Shown: positions 43,013-53,716, numbered from the stretch's first letter. The stretch is 64,000 nt of DNA from Cristatella mucedo (GCA_009760855.2 WPIO01000010.1:2993501-3057500); one strand, 5' to 3'. Notes: generated by a model not told the origin, from the sequence alone. Program-made: numbers and translations.

Positions 43013-46000
43013 CTGCAAGCAGCCGCAAGACGGCAGTCAGAGATCAATGGAGCAGCCACGCATGTCGCCTTGCACTAGCTGCCCGGAGCGCGAGACACTT
43101 CGGGCGCTGACACGAATACGAGGCCGCGGGTGCACGAACGGGTGCTGCATTGCTTTGGAAACGTAATGTATCTCCGTCTGTAACTCCACAAAGTCATGAA
43201 GACTATGGGGTGTTACGCAGGAGAGTTTTGTATAGCGCACTCACAGCCTCGGCGGCTTTCGGTACGCATTCGGTAGCCAACAGACTTTGTCTCGCGCAAC
43301 AAAGAGAGTGTGGGAAGCATAGCAGAGTCGGGAGAGTAGTTGAGGTAGTGAGTAGCATGGAAGTAGCAGCTCTGGACCGCTGAAAAGGATGAGCCATAGT
43401 CGGCAGCAGAAGAGTACTTGTCGTTGCGTAAGAAACACCAAGTGCCAGCTCGCTCGTTTTAACTGAGACGCTGTAACTAGTTTTGTGTCTTCTTTAAAGA
43501 CCGTTGGCGGCAGAAGCTCTAGCTCTGCAGGTCCTAGACTGTGGAACCCACTTCCACGATTCTTATGCAGCGACAACTACTCTCCTACTGCCGACTATGG
43601 CACATCCTTTCCAGCCGTCCTGAGCTGCTACTTCCATGCTACTCGCTACCTCAACGGCCATCCTGACTCTGTTATACTTCCCACACTCTCTTTGTTGCGT
43701 GAGATGAAGTCTGTTGGCTACCGAATGCGTGCCGAAAGCTGCTTAGGCTGTGAGTGCGCTATACAAAACTCTCCTGCATAGCAACCACATAGTCTTTGTT
43801 GCTTTGTGGAGTTACAGACGGAGATACATACATACATAAATACATACTTTTTTTCACGCTGACCCTCAGTCGCAGCTGGGCTGAGTGAGGCTGACATGCC
43901 GACCTGATGATAGATAAGCGAGTTGCTGGCTAGAGCGCGTTCAGCGTCTCTCTACCGCACTGTCTCGTGAGTTCGTCTGCATAAGCAAGCGGTCTTTTAA
44001 AGAAGTTTTGAAACTTGCACAACGTCCAAAACTTTGCTACGTCTTAAATGTCAGAGCCGGCAGGAAATTTTAGGGCTATGCTTCCGCCATTAGCCAGGGA
44101 ATAATAAATTACCTCGAAGCCCTTCTTTTTTCTTGGGAATATTTCCCCCGATTCCTCGATGCTGTTCAGCTCTCAAAGTTTTGGCTCATTCTTAGGGCAA
44201 ATCTGCACCGCTTTCCAATTATTTTTCTGTGTGAATGTAGCAGATTATGCGCTCATTTTGGTTTTGGCGTCGGAATTAGTTATATGTTACATACCCGGGA
44301 TCTTTCTCACAAAGCAGCAAGCGAAGCGACAAGCAACAAAAAACTGGGTACGCATTCAGACTTTAGCTTGCTTAGAGCCTTACGACAGCACTCAGAGATA
44401 AAAACGCCAGCACTTGCTTGGTGCATTTTACTAGACGTTGTGCTTACCTGCACTCCTTATCATTTTTACAGCCTCTACGAGCGCCTAGTTCATAATCTGA
44501 TTGAGTTAAGCGTTTGCTCTGCAATTTTGCATAGCCTCTTGGTTACATGTGTAACTCGCTACTCAACGAGCATTTTGAATTCTTATGCACGCCCGGATGC
44601 ACTCTACGCTTTATATATCCTCGGACCGGGCCGCCCTATGTAATTGCAAGAAAACAGCAAATAGTGTCATGGGCAATAAAAATGGCCCCAAGAGATACCA
44701 TGACTCAGCGTGACCCCGGTGGGTGGAGGGAGACAGACAGAACCAGATCGTCTGCAGCTCGCATTTCGTCTGCTGCTTGCGATCTCTCTAGGTTGCCCTC
44801 TAGCTGGCTTCTAGCTAGACATCAAACCTCTATCATTCAACCCATTTCAAATACTAGTACACAAAATAATACCGGCACTGAATACACAAACAAGAAATGC
44901 AGCTAATAGTTCGCCCTTTAAGTTGGTTTCGCACTCTGGACAAAGTGGCGTATGATACACGCAGCTAATTGCTAGCTTTATTCTGAACTTGAAATGTGTC
45001 ATTCATCTGAGCTAGTACGTCCGCACTTTGGGGATCAGCAGTCGTACATTTCAGCATTCACATTTCTCATATACACCGGCCACTCATGCTAATGACGAAC
45101 ATACTAGCATTGCTTAGCGTATCTGTAAGCAATTAGGAAGCATCCATCCTGCGTGTCCGAAGGAAATTTAGCGGCTAAGAATGTTACTGCAGCAGTTTGA
45201 TGTACTTAGCGTGGCGATCCATTCCTGCTTTTCGCTCGTCGCATTTTTTGGCCCTGCGTCCTCTCATCGATGGCTCGTTTAATGCTTTGCTGAGTACAAT
45301 TTGCTAGCGTCTCCTCCATAAGTTGCCTTCTACCATCGCTCAGACAAGGCATTTACTTGCTTGCTTCAACCTCCATGTTCCAACGTCTACGAGTCGCTTT
45401 TTTATGCTGCGGTAAGAACTGAGTTCTTCCATACTCAGGAATTGCTCCGAGTAACTCGTGATAGAGCCTAGTGTAACAGGACCGCCACGCGAAACCCGTG
45501 AATGCACTTGCTCTAACAGAACCGTCAAGCGATATCTGTGAAGGAATGTGGAATAGAAACACCCCCACTTGGCTTAAAATGACGTTAGCTTCAGCTTCAC
45601 GAATGTTTTGATATGTTGCCCACTTACAGATTTTTCGGCATTTCTTCATAAATATGTCAATTGAGTATGAGTCATCCACCCGTTTAATTCCTCATTTAAT
45701 TCCTCATCTTGTAATACAAAAACAGCTTTTGAGACCGGGTGAGTGTCAGCCCTAAAAATCTGCACACCATTTAAATGATAGCGGCGGACAACCCGAGGGG
45801 GCGTAGGATGGACTTTTCCAGAAGGATTGAACCTCAATTTTGCCATCACCGGCCACTCATGGCGGTAGCTGAAAAGACGTACCGCAGGCACAGGCCCTAG
45901 AAGCCCCATTTGACTGTCACAATGGCCAACAAGAAGCAAACCCTGAGGTAGCTACGAATAGTCAAGTAATGTAAGCGATAGTCCAATAAAAGGTGCCTTT

Positions 46001-49000
46001 TTTTGTCCTAAAGACTGAGACATTTACACATGTGAACTAGCTATGGAGGTAAGCTTTGACCACCAGCGTCAGAATAAAAAATTGGAAATCTATGCTTTCT
46101 TAATTGGCATTTTCATCGTGTAGAAATCATGGGTTCCTTGTGGCTCATTTGTTTCTAAGGGGTTGGTAAGGCTAAGCAAATCAGTAGTGATTAGTTTCTA
46201 AGGGGTTGGTAAGGCTAAGCAGATCAGTAGTGATTTGTTTCTACGGGGGTTGGTAAGGCCAAGCAGATCAGTAGTGCGGCATTGTGTAAAATAAAGATCG
46301 GCTGAATCAAAGGTCTCAATTCTATGGAGGCAGAAGAGCATTACGGGGGTTCACTCAGCCTTCAGCGGGAATACACAATTGTCTGCTGCAGGAATAGAAC
46401 CTGTGACTGAGCTTGTGAAGTTAAGAGTATTTCACCATTCGTCTAGCGGCTGCTGCCAGAGAAGAACAGGTGGAACCAGCGGCTTCCTAAGCAAAAGGCG
46501 AGTTATCAAAGTGATTTTGAAAAAGTTCCACCTCGACTTATTTTACCCACCCCAGAGATCGCCGTTATTGCAGTCTATGGAAAACTTGTGGAATCAAGGC
46601 ATTTTATGTTCAGCTGGTCCGATGCCCGTACGAACAAGGCAGCTGTTTTCTATAATCGGCAAATATCCATCACCTCAGGAAGGTGGCGGACTGCCTCTAC
46701 CTAGATTTCGTGACTACAATCTGTATCATAGTTGAGCACAACCCTACGTTAATTGGCGGCTATATGCACTATCTATCTGAAAACTTCCAAAAATGCGTCG
46801 TGCAAAGCGCCTGCGGCGAACATCGAGTCTACGTCTGACACAGATCTGACCAGGTTCAAAACGACATCCGCGTCTACATCCGGAAGCTTAGAAATGCAAG
46901 GGCTTTTTTCACCACGCTTGCTGGTCAAACCTTAAATACATTTACAAGTCGGTGAATTATTAGCTTGTAAATACTGTGCGATTTCACCTCTTTCCGATAA
47001 CTACTATTTGGCTGAGACGCCTTCCGCCTTTGCACCGCTGTTACAAACTCGGCGGCGTAGCAGCTTCTGCTCCGATACTCAGTCCACTAGCGCACCGAAA
47101 ATAACGGCACAAGTCCTCGCAGACGCGCGACAAATATCGGCGACCCCTGACACTTGTATCGCGGATAGCGACTTGCGCGCGAAGCACAGTGCACCCGCCG
47201 CAGTGCATCGCGCGGTGCATACCGCTGCTGCTGAGGTAAGAGCGCTGATGGTGACCGGACGCATCAGCAATAAGGAGCGCCCACGCGTAACAAGTCATAC
47301 ACATTCACAGCGTGTTCGTGGAAAACTCTTTTCAACAGCGACGGAGGTTTACATCCAGGCGTCCACGACGCGTCGACCACGCGACGTACAGCGATTCTCG
47401 CACTAGGCGAGAGCACCTGCGACCCGACCAAAGGGGCTAAGCATTAGCTTCGGTTGGCCGGGTTCACCTCCCGCGCTGGCTCGAATGCGAGGGCGCAACT
47501 GAACGAATACTAAATATCTTAGACTTGTATGCCACCTCACCATAGGTAATGACCGAGTCGGTGCCGAGCCATAGTAATTCAGGAACCGCGAATAATTTCT
47601 CAGCAGTAATAATCTGGCTTGTGTGGAACACTGACATTTCAATATTCGTGCCTCCGAAGCCACCTCAGACTAATGCAAGCTTTGATTGGCAGCCTGCAAA
47701 AACTTTCGTAAAAAACTCTCCAATGTTTCTTTAAATTAGGTGGTTTCCATGATGAAATCCAGTAAGTAGAGCTCGGCATCTGAAGACCGCATACCACCCG
47801 CTTTCTGGTCTTCCCTGGAGGACAAACTTAGTCCATCCATAACACAGGTTTTCAATATTTCTCTGGACAAAGAGGTTGTTTTAAAGTCTTCCAAGTCGGC
47901 CATCGTTCGACCGATACTTAAAACCCTGGATTTGATTCCGAGATCCTAGCCAACCGTCGCACAATTTCCCGAAAAACCAAGCTCGTACTTATAGGACACC
48001 CCAAGAGTGTGGCTGGACTAGGAGACTTTGCTCTTCCAACTGGTGATGCTGTTATGCGACCACCATTATGCGTCCACGATTAGTCATCATGTTTAATCCC
48101 TGTCCAAGACTAGGGACTGTTTACAACTGTGGCGCGCTAAAGATTTTATTAGCTCCATGATTCTGTCTAGGTTTGACGGCTGGAATTCAGTTTGGCTGGA
48201 CCACCGATTACGCCGTCACGCCTTTGCAGTTGATAATGAATATGGCCACATGGTTAGTCAAAAAAAACCAGAGATTTAGCAGTTGTTTTGCTGAAGGAGC
48301 TGCGATGCTCCCCCCCCCCCGTTAATCAGTGGGTACGGAGCAAAGTTCTTACGCTGACCCACAAGGCCCTCCACGGCTTGGCTCCTTAACACCTAGCTCA
48401 ACTGCTGCATCAATTTCCGCCACCGCGTGCCCCGAGGTCCTCTACGGACAATAAATTAGGTTTTTCATTCCTCCGCTTAAAGATCTTTGGTGACAGGAAC
48501 TTTTGCTCTGTAGGTCTTAGATTGTGGAACTCTCTTCCACAATTCTTACGCAACGACGTCTACTCTCCTGCTGCTGCCGACTATGGCGCATCCTTTCAAG
48601 CCGACTCGAGCTGCTAATTGCAGGCTACTCACGCTCCTCGACAGTGCATCTGACTCGGCTATGCTTTTAACTTTCTCTTTGTTGCCATAGGTGAAGTCTG
48701 ATGGCTCCTGTATTCGCGCCGAAAGCCACTTCGGCTTTGAGTGGTCGCTTTAGAAAACTTTCCATCGCAACACGCACTTAGTCCTGGTGGGTTTGGGCTA
48801 TTACAGGCGGAGATACATTACATTACCCGAAAGCCTCGAGTGTTCGGGCTGCTTTACTTTTAGAAGACACTAGCTCTGCATTAATTCTAAGTGTCCAGAG
48901 GTGCTGCATAATGCTTAATTAGTAACACGGAAACCAATATAATCTGGTTTAAGTGGAAACTGCTAATAGTGTGCTAGAGCACTTCTGCCCGAGTTCGACG

Positions 49001-49675
49001 TCCTCAAGAGGCGCTTGAAACTTGAATTGACACCAGAAACCACTAAATGCAAGTTCCATTTAGGCCTCTTGCTGCTCCAGTCTGTGCCTAGCCATATCGA
49101 CGTATTGAAGCATGTTAGCAGAGGATTATGCTGCATCGAACGGGTAAAATTAGCAGCGCTTTGTGAGCTGGCAGACACGCAATCGAACAAGTTGACACCA
49201 GGTTCGATCTCTCAGTTTTCGCCGCCGCGAAGGCCCCTGCCTCAGCACGAGTTGCTGTGCCTCCACGGTAGTATACCCGAACGACGCTACAATCAATCGC
49301 AGAGTATCGAGAGCAGCGAATGCAACCGCCGCTCGCCGGGCGCAGCGAACTCAACCTTGACCCAGGCGCCTCGGTTCGACAGCCGCGACGGCTACCTTTG
49401 GTCGTAACCTTCCGCGTCAAATTGATGAGCCGAAAGCGGAGCGAAAATGGCTGCGCTTGCTTATAGCCGCGTGCCGCTACCCGGCGAGACACCTGCGCAC
49501 GCACCTGTCCGCACGGCTGTCTGACCAGTGCCGCCTCTCCGTGGCTCTCCGCGGTCCAGCAAGTCGCCGGCCCAGCCCCGGCGGCGGCGGCGGCCAGGAA
49601 GCGAGCTGATGGCTCGAAAGCCGAGCGGCTGCCGCCAGCGGCTCCGTTCAGCTCTGCCGCGGCGCTCTCAGCTCG

Positions 49676-49715
<40 letters not shown>

Positions 49716-49892
49716 ACGGCTTCGTCGTAGGCTGGAGGCGGACTGTAAGCAGGCGGCGGCGACCGACGGCGACCGTGAGCGGACTGCCACTGGAGGCACA
49801 TCTCTACTGCTGCCGAACTCCGCCGACTGCACCGACTGGGCGACTGCGACCGATCTCGCTGCTGCTGCTGCTGCTGCTGCTGCATCTGCTGG

Positions 49893-49987
<95 letters not shown>

Positions 49988-50017
49988 AGGTACGCTGAGA
50001 GCAAGGCGGGTGACCAT
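42638..50017 (-). CDS. Predicted polyglutamine-containing CD225/dispanin-domain membrane protein, two exons
   Basis: Proposed coding exons are 50017-49505 and 43012-42638, joined in phase 0 (CAG|GTGCGT donor; CTGCTTGCAG acceptor). The product is about 295 residues: MVTRLALSVP, Gln 11-41 from 31 pure CAG codons, HQQM, eight more Gln, a Ser/Arg-rich stretch, SPPPAYSPPPAYDEAV with two PPAY motifs, a run of 12 Gly, then after the junction RRPPPEDSS and a CD225 domain. The domain has a first hydrophobic segment (IGLALFSLVLCFWPLGLIAL), a basic loop (RVNRALNRQQ) and a second hydrophobic segment (AMAVGPALVLSGVLLASLA). Dispanins are small double-pass membrane proteins of vesicle and plasma membranes; PPxY motifs commonly bind WW-domain ubiquitin ligases. 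The LCFWPLG signature resembles SynDIG/PRRT members more than IFITMs. The junction is inferred from phase, splice signals and shared architecture, not proven. Confidence 0.68.
43155..43435 (-). mobile_element. Family C LINE 3' end, minus copy of an inverted pair
   Basis: It starts with AATGTATCTCCGTCTGTAAC and the complement of the family C terminus (GCACTCACAGCCTCGGCGGC, CGGTAGCCAACAGACTTTGT). It ends around 43,435 where the plus copy begins. Confidence 0.85.
43436..43845 (+). mobile_element. Family C LINE 3' end, plus copy of an inverted pair
   Basis: Frame 43485-43781 encodes SSAGPRLWNPLPRFLCSDNY, PTADYGTSFPAVLSCYFHAT, LREMKSVGYRMRAESCLGCE and ends AIQNSPA with a stop. The 3' UTR is CATAGTCTTTGTTGCTTTGT, GGAGTTACAGACGGAGATAC and a (ATACATAC)n tail to about 43,845. 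It is the best definition of the family C 3' end, which has no poly(A). Confidence 0.88.
45353..45939 (-). other. Two overlapping unidentified open frames, possible pseudogene or exon
   Basis: Frame 45939-45646 (GLLGPVPAVRLFSYRHEWPV, HPTPPRVVRRYHLNGVQIFR, VSKAVFVLQDEELNEELNGW) is continued in another frame by 45679-45353 (DDSYSIDIFMKKCRKICKWA, REAEANVILSQVGVFLFHIP, HELLGAIPEYGRTQFLPQHK). The composition looks like real protein and the switch near 45,670 looks like one frameshift. TACCTCAG precedes the first frame and could be an acceptor. I recognise no family; it may be a decayed gene, a transposon relic or chance. Confidence 0.3.
46151..46276. repeat. Minisatellite, 43-bp unit, about 2.9 copies
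   Basis: The unit begins TTTCTAAGGGGTTGGTAAGG and continues CTAAGCAGATCAGTAGTGAT; adjacent units differ at a few positions. Confidence 0.92.
46288..46442 (-). mobile_element. Possible degraded SINE family S
   Basis: GATCGGCTGAATCAA, AGGCAGAAGAGC, and a B-box-like complement CAGGAATAGAACCTGTGAC appear in the order and spacing of family S. Similarity is weak. Confidence 0.3.
47870..48832 (+). mobile_element. Family C LINE copy (RT to 3' end), degraded
   Basis: Plus-strand pieces include KSAIVRPILKTLDLIP-like sequence near 47,900 (RT fingers), SMILSRFDGWNSV near 48,165 (counterpart of SRLDYCNSLLAG), a GDRNFCSVGLRLWNSLPQFL-like stretch near 48,490-48,550, and the 3' end GGCGGAGATACATTACATTA at 48,810-48,830. 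Many stops. A C10 tract at 48,309 lies inside. Confidence 0.7.
49505..50017 (-). CDS. Polyglutamine/PPAY first exon of the dispanin-type gene
   Basis: The ATG at 50,017 has a strong context (AAGATGG). The frame is open upstream to 50,065 without another ATG, so this start is the natural one. It encodes 171 residues to a CAG|GTGCGT donor at 49,505/49,504, exactly on a codon boundary. Past the donor the frame happens to stay open to 49,115, but that part lacks family features. The polyQ is encoded only by CAG, and poly-Gly by GGC-type codons. Repeats on the opposite strand (poly-Ala, poly-Leu, poly-Arg frames) are shadows. Confidence 0.75.
49858..49987 (-). repeat. Coding (CAG)n tract: 31 pure units plus 8
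   Basis: From 49,987 down to 49,895 there are 31 uninterrupted CAG codons, then CAC CAG CAG ATG, then eight more CAG. The lack of CAA interruptions makes length change likely. Confidence 0.95.
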
Positions 50018-50304
50018 CTTGCTCAAGAGCTGACCTCCTCTCCAGAAGTTACAGAAGTAGCAACCTCACCGGCGACGAAGGAAATTGAGCGGCAGCAGCA
50101 GCAACACCCAGCTGTAGCCCTCGGCCAGCATCTCTCCAGGCTGAGGGCCAGACTAAGGCTCCATCGAGGCAGAGCGCGGAGCGATCCGCACGAGTGAATT
50201 CCGGTCGACGCTTCAGTACCACTGCAGACGCTGAGAAGTTTGAGGATCACGTGAACGCCGGGCGCAATCGAGGCTCAGCGAGAGAGAGAACGAGAGACAG
50301 AGGG

Positions 50305-50360
<56 letters not shown>

Positions 50361-50400
50361 CTAGCTGCGGTTGCTCACGCAGCTAAATCGATTGTAAGCT
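50018..50400 (-). promoter_or_regulatory. Candidate 5' UTR/promoter of the dispanin-type gene
   Basis: The GC- and CpG-rich DNA of exon 1 (about 49.2-50.3 kb) extends upstream of the ATG and then meets a (GA)n tract at 50,281-50,358. I see no TATA box or initiator I would trust. CpG richness contrasts with the AT-richer DNA beyond 50.4 kb. Confidence 0.35.
50281..50358. repeat. (AG)n microsatellite
   Basis: About 25 uninterrupted AG units at 50,310-50,358, preceded by imperfect GAGAGA and GACAGAG, about 270-340 bp upstream of the dispanin ATG. Confidence 0.95.
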
Positions 50401-51297
50401 TCTAAGTTCTGAAGAGGGAACACAAGATCGTCGGGAGCCTTTGAACAGATCTGCCTTTAAAGTCAGTCTAAGCAGCATTAGTTAGCGCTCTTTAATGAGT
50501 ACACTTGAAATGGCATCCAGGATGTGTCTTTGCATTAATAGCAAATACGGTGACATAACGGTGAAGAGAAGTCCAACAGACTGGCAGCTTGGCAACTCGC
50601 GCTGATCAATGGAGGCGCTAATGAATAGTAAAGAGCGAATAGGAAAATTGAGACATTGAAACCCAAGTACAAATTACATCCGTAGCTGGCTCACGCTCGG
50701 TGATGTGAGCATACAGAATAAGCGTTCGGCCAATACGTAAGCGATCGCGTGCAACTGACGATGTGAAATTGGTCAACCAATAGAATCCTGGTGCAAAATA
50801 AAGTTAATGTAGTAGTGTAACATTAAGTGTTTTCTTGCCAACATTTACCGGTTTTGAGGCGCCTGCACTTCAGGATGCGACACACGCAATACACAATATT
50901 TTTTTTGCTAAACATGAAATCGAAATGTTACAGGCGTTAATTATCTTGTCAGACTGGGTATACAAGGCGTACTGTCATCCTCCCTCCCCGTAGGAAAAAT
51001 AATGTATACAATACGCCTTCGCATTACTATACCTAGCCACTACTCCCTTCACGTTCCTCTCCATAATTACCACTTTATTTACGACTTTAATTACTTTACT
51101 TATTACTTTTTTATTAATTACTTTAATTACGACTTACATAACCACCTTACATGCGGGGTACGGGCTAGCCTATTCAAGCGACACTCTCTGGTCCAACGTA
51201 CTCTTGTCTCTGGGACCAGCTGCAATGCGGCAGACTGCTCTGTGGCCTATCACTGAATGCAGGAAGAAGTCTCTCTGCTGGTCGACAACTGCGAGTG

Positions 51298-51334
51298 TCC
51301 GCACACAGCGGACGTAGAGTCCGCTGTGTGCGGA
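51298..51334. repeat. Perfect hairpin, 16-bp stem, 5-base loop
   Basis: TCCGCACACAGCGGAC, loop GTAGA, then the exact reverse complement. Its arms are GC-rich in an AT-rich setting. It has no following T-run or coding context that suggests a known function. Confidence 0.92.
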
Positions 51335-51451
51335 TCAACACTGAAATTGTTCGTGTGAGTAAGGTAAACGTTGGCTGATCCAAGACTCATTTATACAATG
51401 TCACAAGATCTGTTTGTGCCATCAACACCATTTGCGGTGTGCAAAAACATA

Positions 51452-51540
51452 ATTGCCGACGGCTGTACTCGAACCCGTGAGCTGGTTCATGAAGTACGAG
51501 ATCCTTAATCCCTGGGCTGACACCCCGAGCCACGGCAGAT
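51452..51540 (-). mobile_element. SINE-like tRNA-derived head fragment
   Basis: The minus strand reads CTCGGGGTGTCAGCCCAGGG (A-box region) and a B-box CGGGTTCGAGTACAGCC. It matches the head of family S; the body is missing. Confidence 0.55.
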
Positions 51541-52280
51541 GCTAGCAGATAGCTAAAATTTAATTTCTGTTGATTTGTTATATTAAAAATTATGATACTA
51601 CATACGATGCTGTCCTAACTCAACTTCACATCATTCAGCTTCTAACTATTAAAGCATTTGGAGGAGTGAACAGAATTCAATCAGGTCAGTCGTCTTGTCA
51701 CCGTTTTCAGTTGGCTGTGAAATGGTGAACACACGTCTGTGAACTCGGAAAAATTGAGCCAGCTTCAAGGCAAGAAATGTGACGTCATTAAAAGCGTCAA
51801 GGCTATTTATTGATCAGGCAGCATACTCCTCGTAACCATGTACCTCGGGCAAGGCGTTTTATATTTAAAATTTTATACTTAAAATACTGACAAATCACAG
51901 TTAAATTACACAATTTAGTTTGATATGGATATAAAAATTATGAGAACCTGTAGACAACATACGGGTATTTTGTTTAGCTAACTTGCTTACACACCATGTG
52001 ATGTTCGTTCGGATCAAAAGTATAGCAGACGTAGCGAAAATAATGTAATGCCGCAACATTAGCCAATAGCTATTCATGCTGATAGTGCACATTGCTACAA
52101 CAGAGTATCAAAAATCGTGTCTTTATAGATCCCAATGCATCCTCGGCGATAGAGAGGTGAACCTCGAGAAGCATTAGTGGAGAGCCCAGACTGGAAACAT
52201 TAGTTTGCAGCCTTAGCTATTGGACGTCAGTCATGAATTCTTCTGAGACTTACAGCTTTCTGATTGACTTTACCCTATGA

Positions 52281-52954
52281 ATTTAGGGTTTAGGGCAGAG
52301 GTCGGAAAACTCCTGCCTGTATTCCAGATTCGGCCTAACAAGTACTCCAGTCCGGCCTAATGCCCTCTTAGTCATTTATTTTGGATCCGGCCTAATTGAA
52401 TTGTCGCGTTTTGTACCCGTTCATTACTGCGGGTTGCAGCTCAAGCTGTGGCTCGTGTTTATTTTTAGAACTAGTGTCAGGCGCTTCTATGAAACAGAAG
52501 CAGCTAACTGGGGGATAAACGGCTACCCCTATAATTGCTGTGCATTACGCATCTGTTGCGACTGTTTTTCAATATTGCCAGGCCCACTCCACCAAACCGA
52601 TGGGTTGGGAGTTGTTTTTTCTGACCCAATTTGCCTTTGTGACCTCCTGAAACGGCCTAATAGTCCGATAAGTTTGCCGTCCCCTGGTTTAGGGGTTTAA
52701 GGATGTAGGGTTAGGGGCTTAGGGTTAGGGTTTAGGGTTAGTTGTTTAGGGTTTGGGGTTTAGGGTTAGGGATTTAGGGTTAGTGGTTTAGGGTTAGGGG
52801 CTTAGGGTTAGTGGTTAATGGTTGGGGGTTTAGGACTAGTGGTTTAGGGTTAGGGGCTTTGAGTTAGGGGCTTAGGGTTAGGGGCTTAGGGTTAGGGGCT
52901 TAGGGTTAGGGGCTTAGGGTTAGGGGCTTAGGTTTAGGGGTTTAGGGTTAAGGA
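52281..52954. repeat. Interstitial telomere-like repeat array, split by a transposon
   Basis: Outside the element at 52,296-52,686, the DNA is TTAGGG-type: ATTTAGGGTTTAGGG at 52,281-52,295 and a degenerate array at 52,687-52,954. The array's more regular part (about 52,860-52,930) repeats the 14-mer TTAGGGTTAGGGGC. The strand shown is the G-rich one. TTAGGG is the usual animal telomere unit; the variants argue for an old internal array. Confidence 0.9.
52296..52686. mobile_element. hAT-like nonautonomous DNA transposon, 391 bp
   Basis: The left end CAGAGGTCGGAAAACT and the inverted right end CAGGGGACGGCAAACT match at 13 of 16 positions and resemble hAT termini. Both ends are flanked by the identical 8-mer GTTTAGGG (52,288-52,295 and 52,687-52,694), the duplication length made by hAT transposases. 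Subterminal GGCCTAA motifs recur several times in both halves, as expected of transposase binding sites. There is no transposase. Confidence 0.85.
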
Positions 52955-53716
52955 TGCTTTTTAGCCGCTCCTTGTGAAGTGCTGGTAGTCAACTCTATCA
53001 AAGCATAACTTGTAGTTACTATGCTGCTAATGGTTTACTCAAGTGTTTAACGTCCACTGTTATCACGCAACCAAACTCTTGCCCTAAATAAGCCCATGTC
53101 ATTTGAACTGGCTCATTCTGTCCTAGCTATACGTTGGAAAGATCGCCTGTAAGATCTCGTCAGTTAAAAGAGGAGTTCTAGAACGTTTGCTGAAATCAGC
53201 TTCAACTGCGCCTTCACAGTAATAATCATCAGAATATCATCAAAATTTCAGCTGCGCCTCATTTTCCATGTATGAGGTATACTGCTACTGTTTACCGTGA
53301 CTCGTATAAAAGACTGTCTTTAACTTGAATTTAAACATTACGACTGCAAGAGAAAACGCTGCAATGTTTGGGGCATCAGGCCTAAAATAGCTTGCAGCTG
53401 AGGTATAATTGGAGGTAAAGACCGTCATGGCTAGAATAAACGCTCGTAATCGTCAAATTGTTTTCCTTTTCCAGTAAAATAAGCAGCGAATGCTGAATAG
53501 AAACTTTGAAGCTCGCGCCTCGTTCCATAACCCTATTTTCAGGACCCTATTTTCTGGGATTATCAGCGTACCTTTCTATGTTCGTTCACACTCGCTCAAG
53601 TTGGTGTACTACTGATACCTCTTTATAGTGCCAGAATCCAGTCCATCGTAAAGTGCGAAGCTGAAAAGCCCGCCCACAAACGTGATGCCGCAATGCCGAT
53701 TTTCTTTGCCTCCGAT
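52955..53716. other. Stretch without recognised features
   Basis: Neither a gene nor a repeat is recognised here between the telomere-like array and the next LINE. Confidence 0.6.

Larger units (their letters stand above)
43013..49504 (-). other. Proposed intron of the dispanin-type gene, contents
   Basis: Between donor (49504) and acceptor (43013) lie an inverted pair of family C LINE ends (43,155-43,845), unidentified open frames (45,353-45,939), a 43-bp tandem repeat (46,151-46,276), a degraded SINE-like stretch (46,288-46,442) and a family C LINE (47,870-48,832). I see nothing in 43,850-45,350, 46,445-47,865 (a CpG-rich open frame lies at 47,008-47,406) or 48,835-49,500. Confidence 0.6.
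50400..52280. other. Sparse region upstream of the dispanin gene
   Basis: It contains AT-rich TTTAATTAC-like low-complexity sequence (51,060-51,140), a 16-bp-stem hairpin (51,298) and a SINE head (51,452). No gene or other repeat is recognised. Confidence 0.6.

Noticed and set aside
47008-47406. 132-codon CpG-rich frame as a gene
   Set aside because: It starts with TTG instead of ATG, shows no domain or compositional signature, and open frames of this length are expected by chance in GC-rich DNA.
49115-49504. Extension of the polyQ exon to the next stop codon
   Set aside because: A strong CAG|GTGCGT donor lies at 49,505/49,504, and the downstream residues lack recognisable features; a spliced CD225 exon matches in phase.
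49528-50197. Poly-Arg, poly-Ala and poly-Leu frames on the plus strand
   Set aside because: They are the antisense frames of the CAG and GGC codon repeats of the minus-strand exon, which has the ATG, donor and PPAY motifs.
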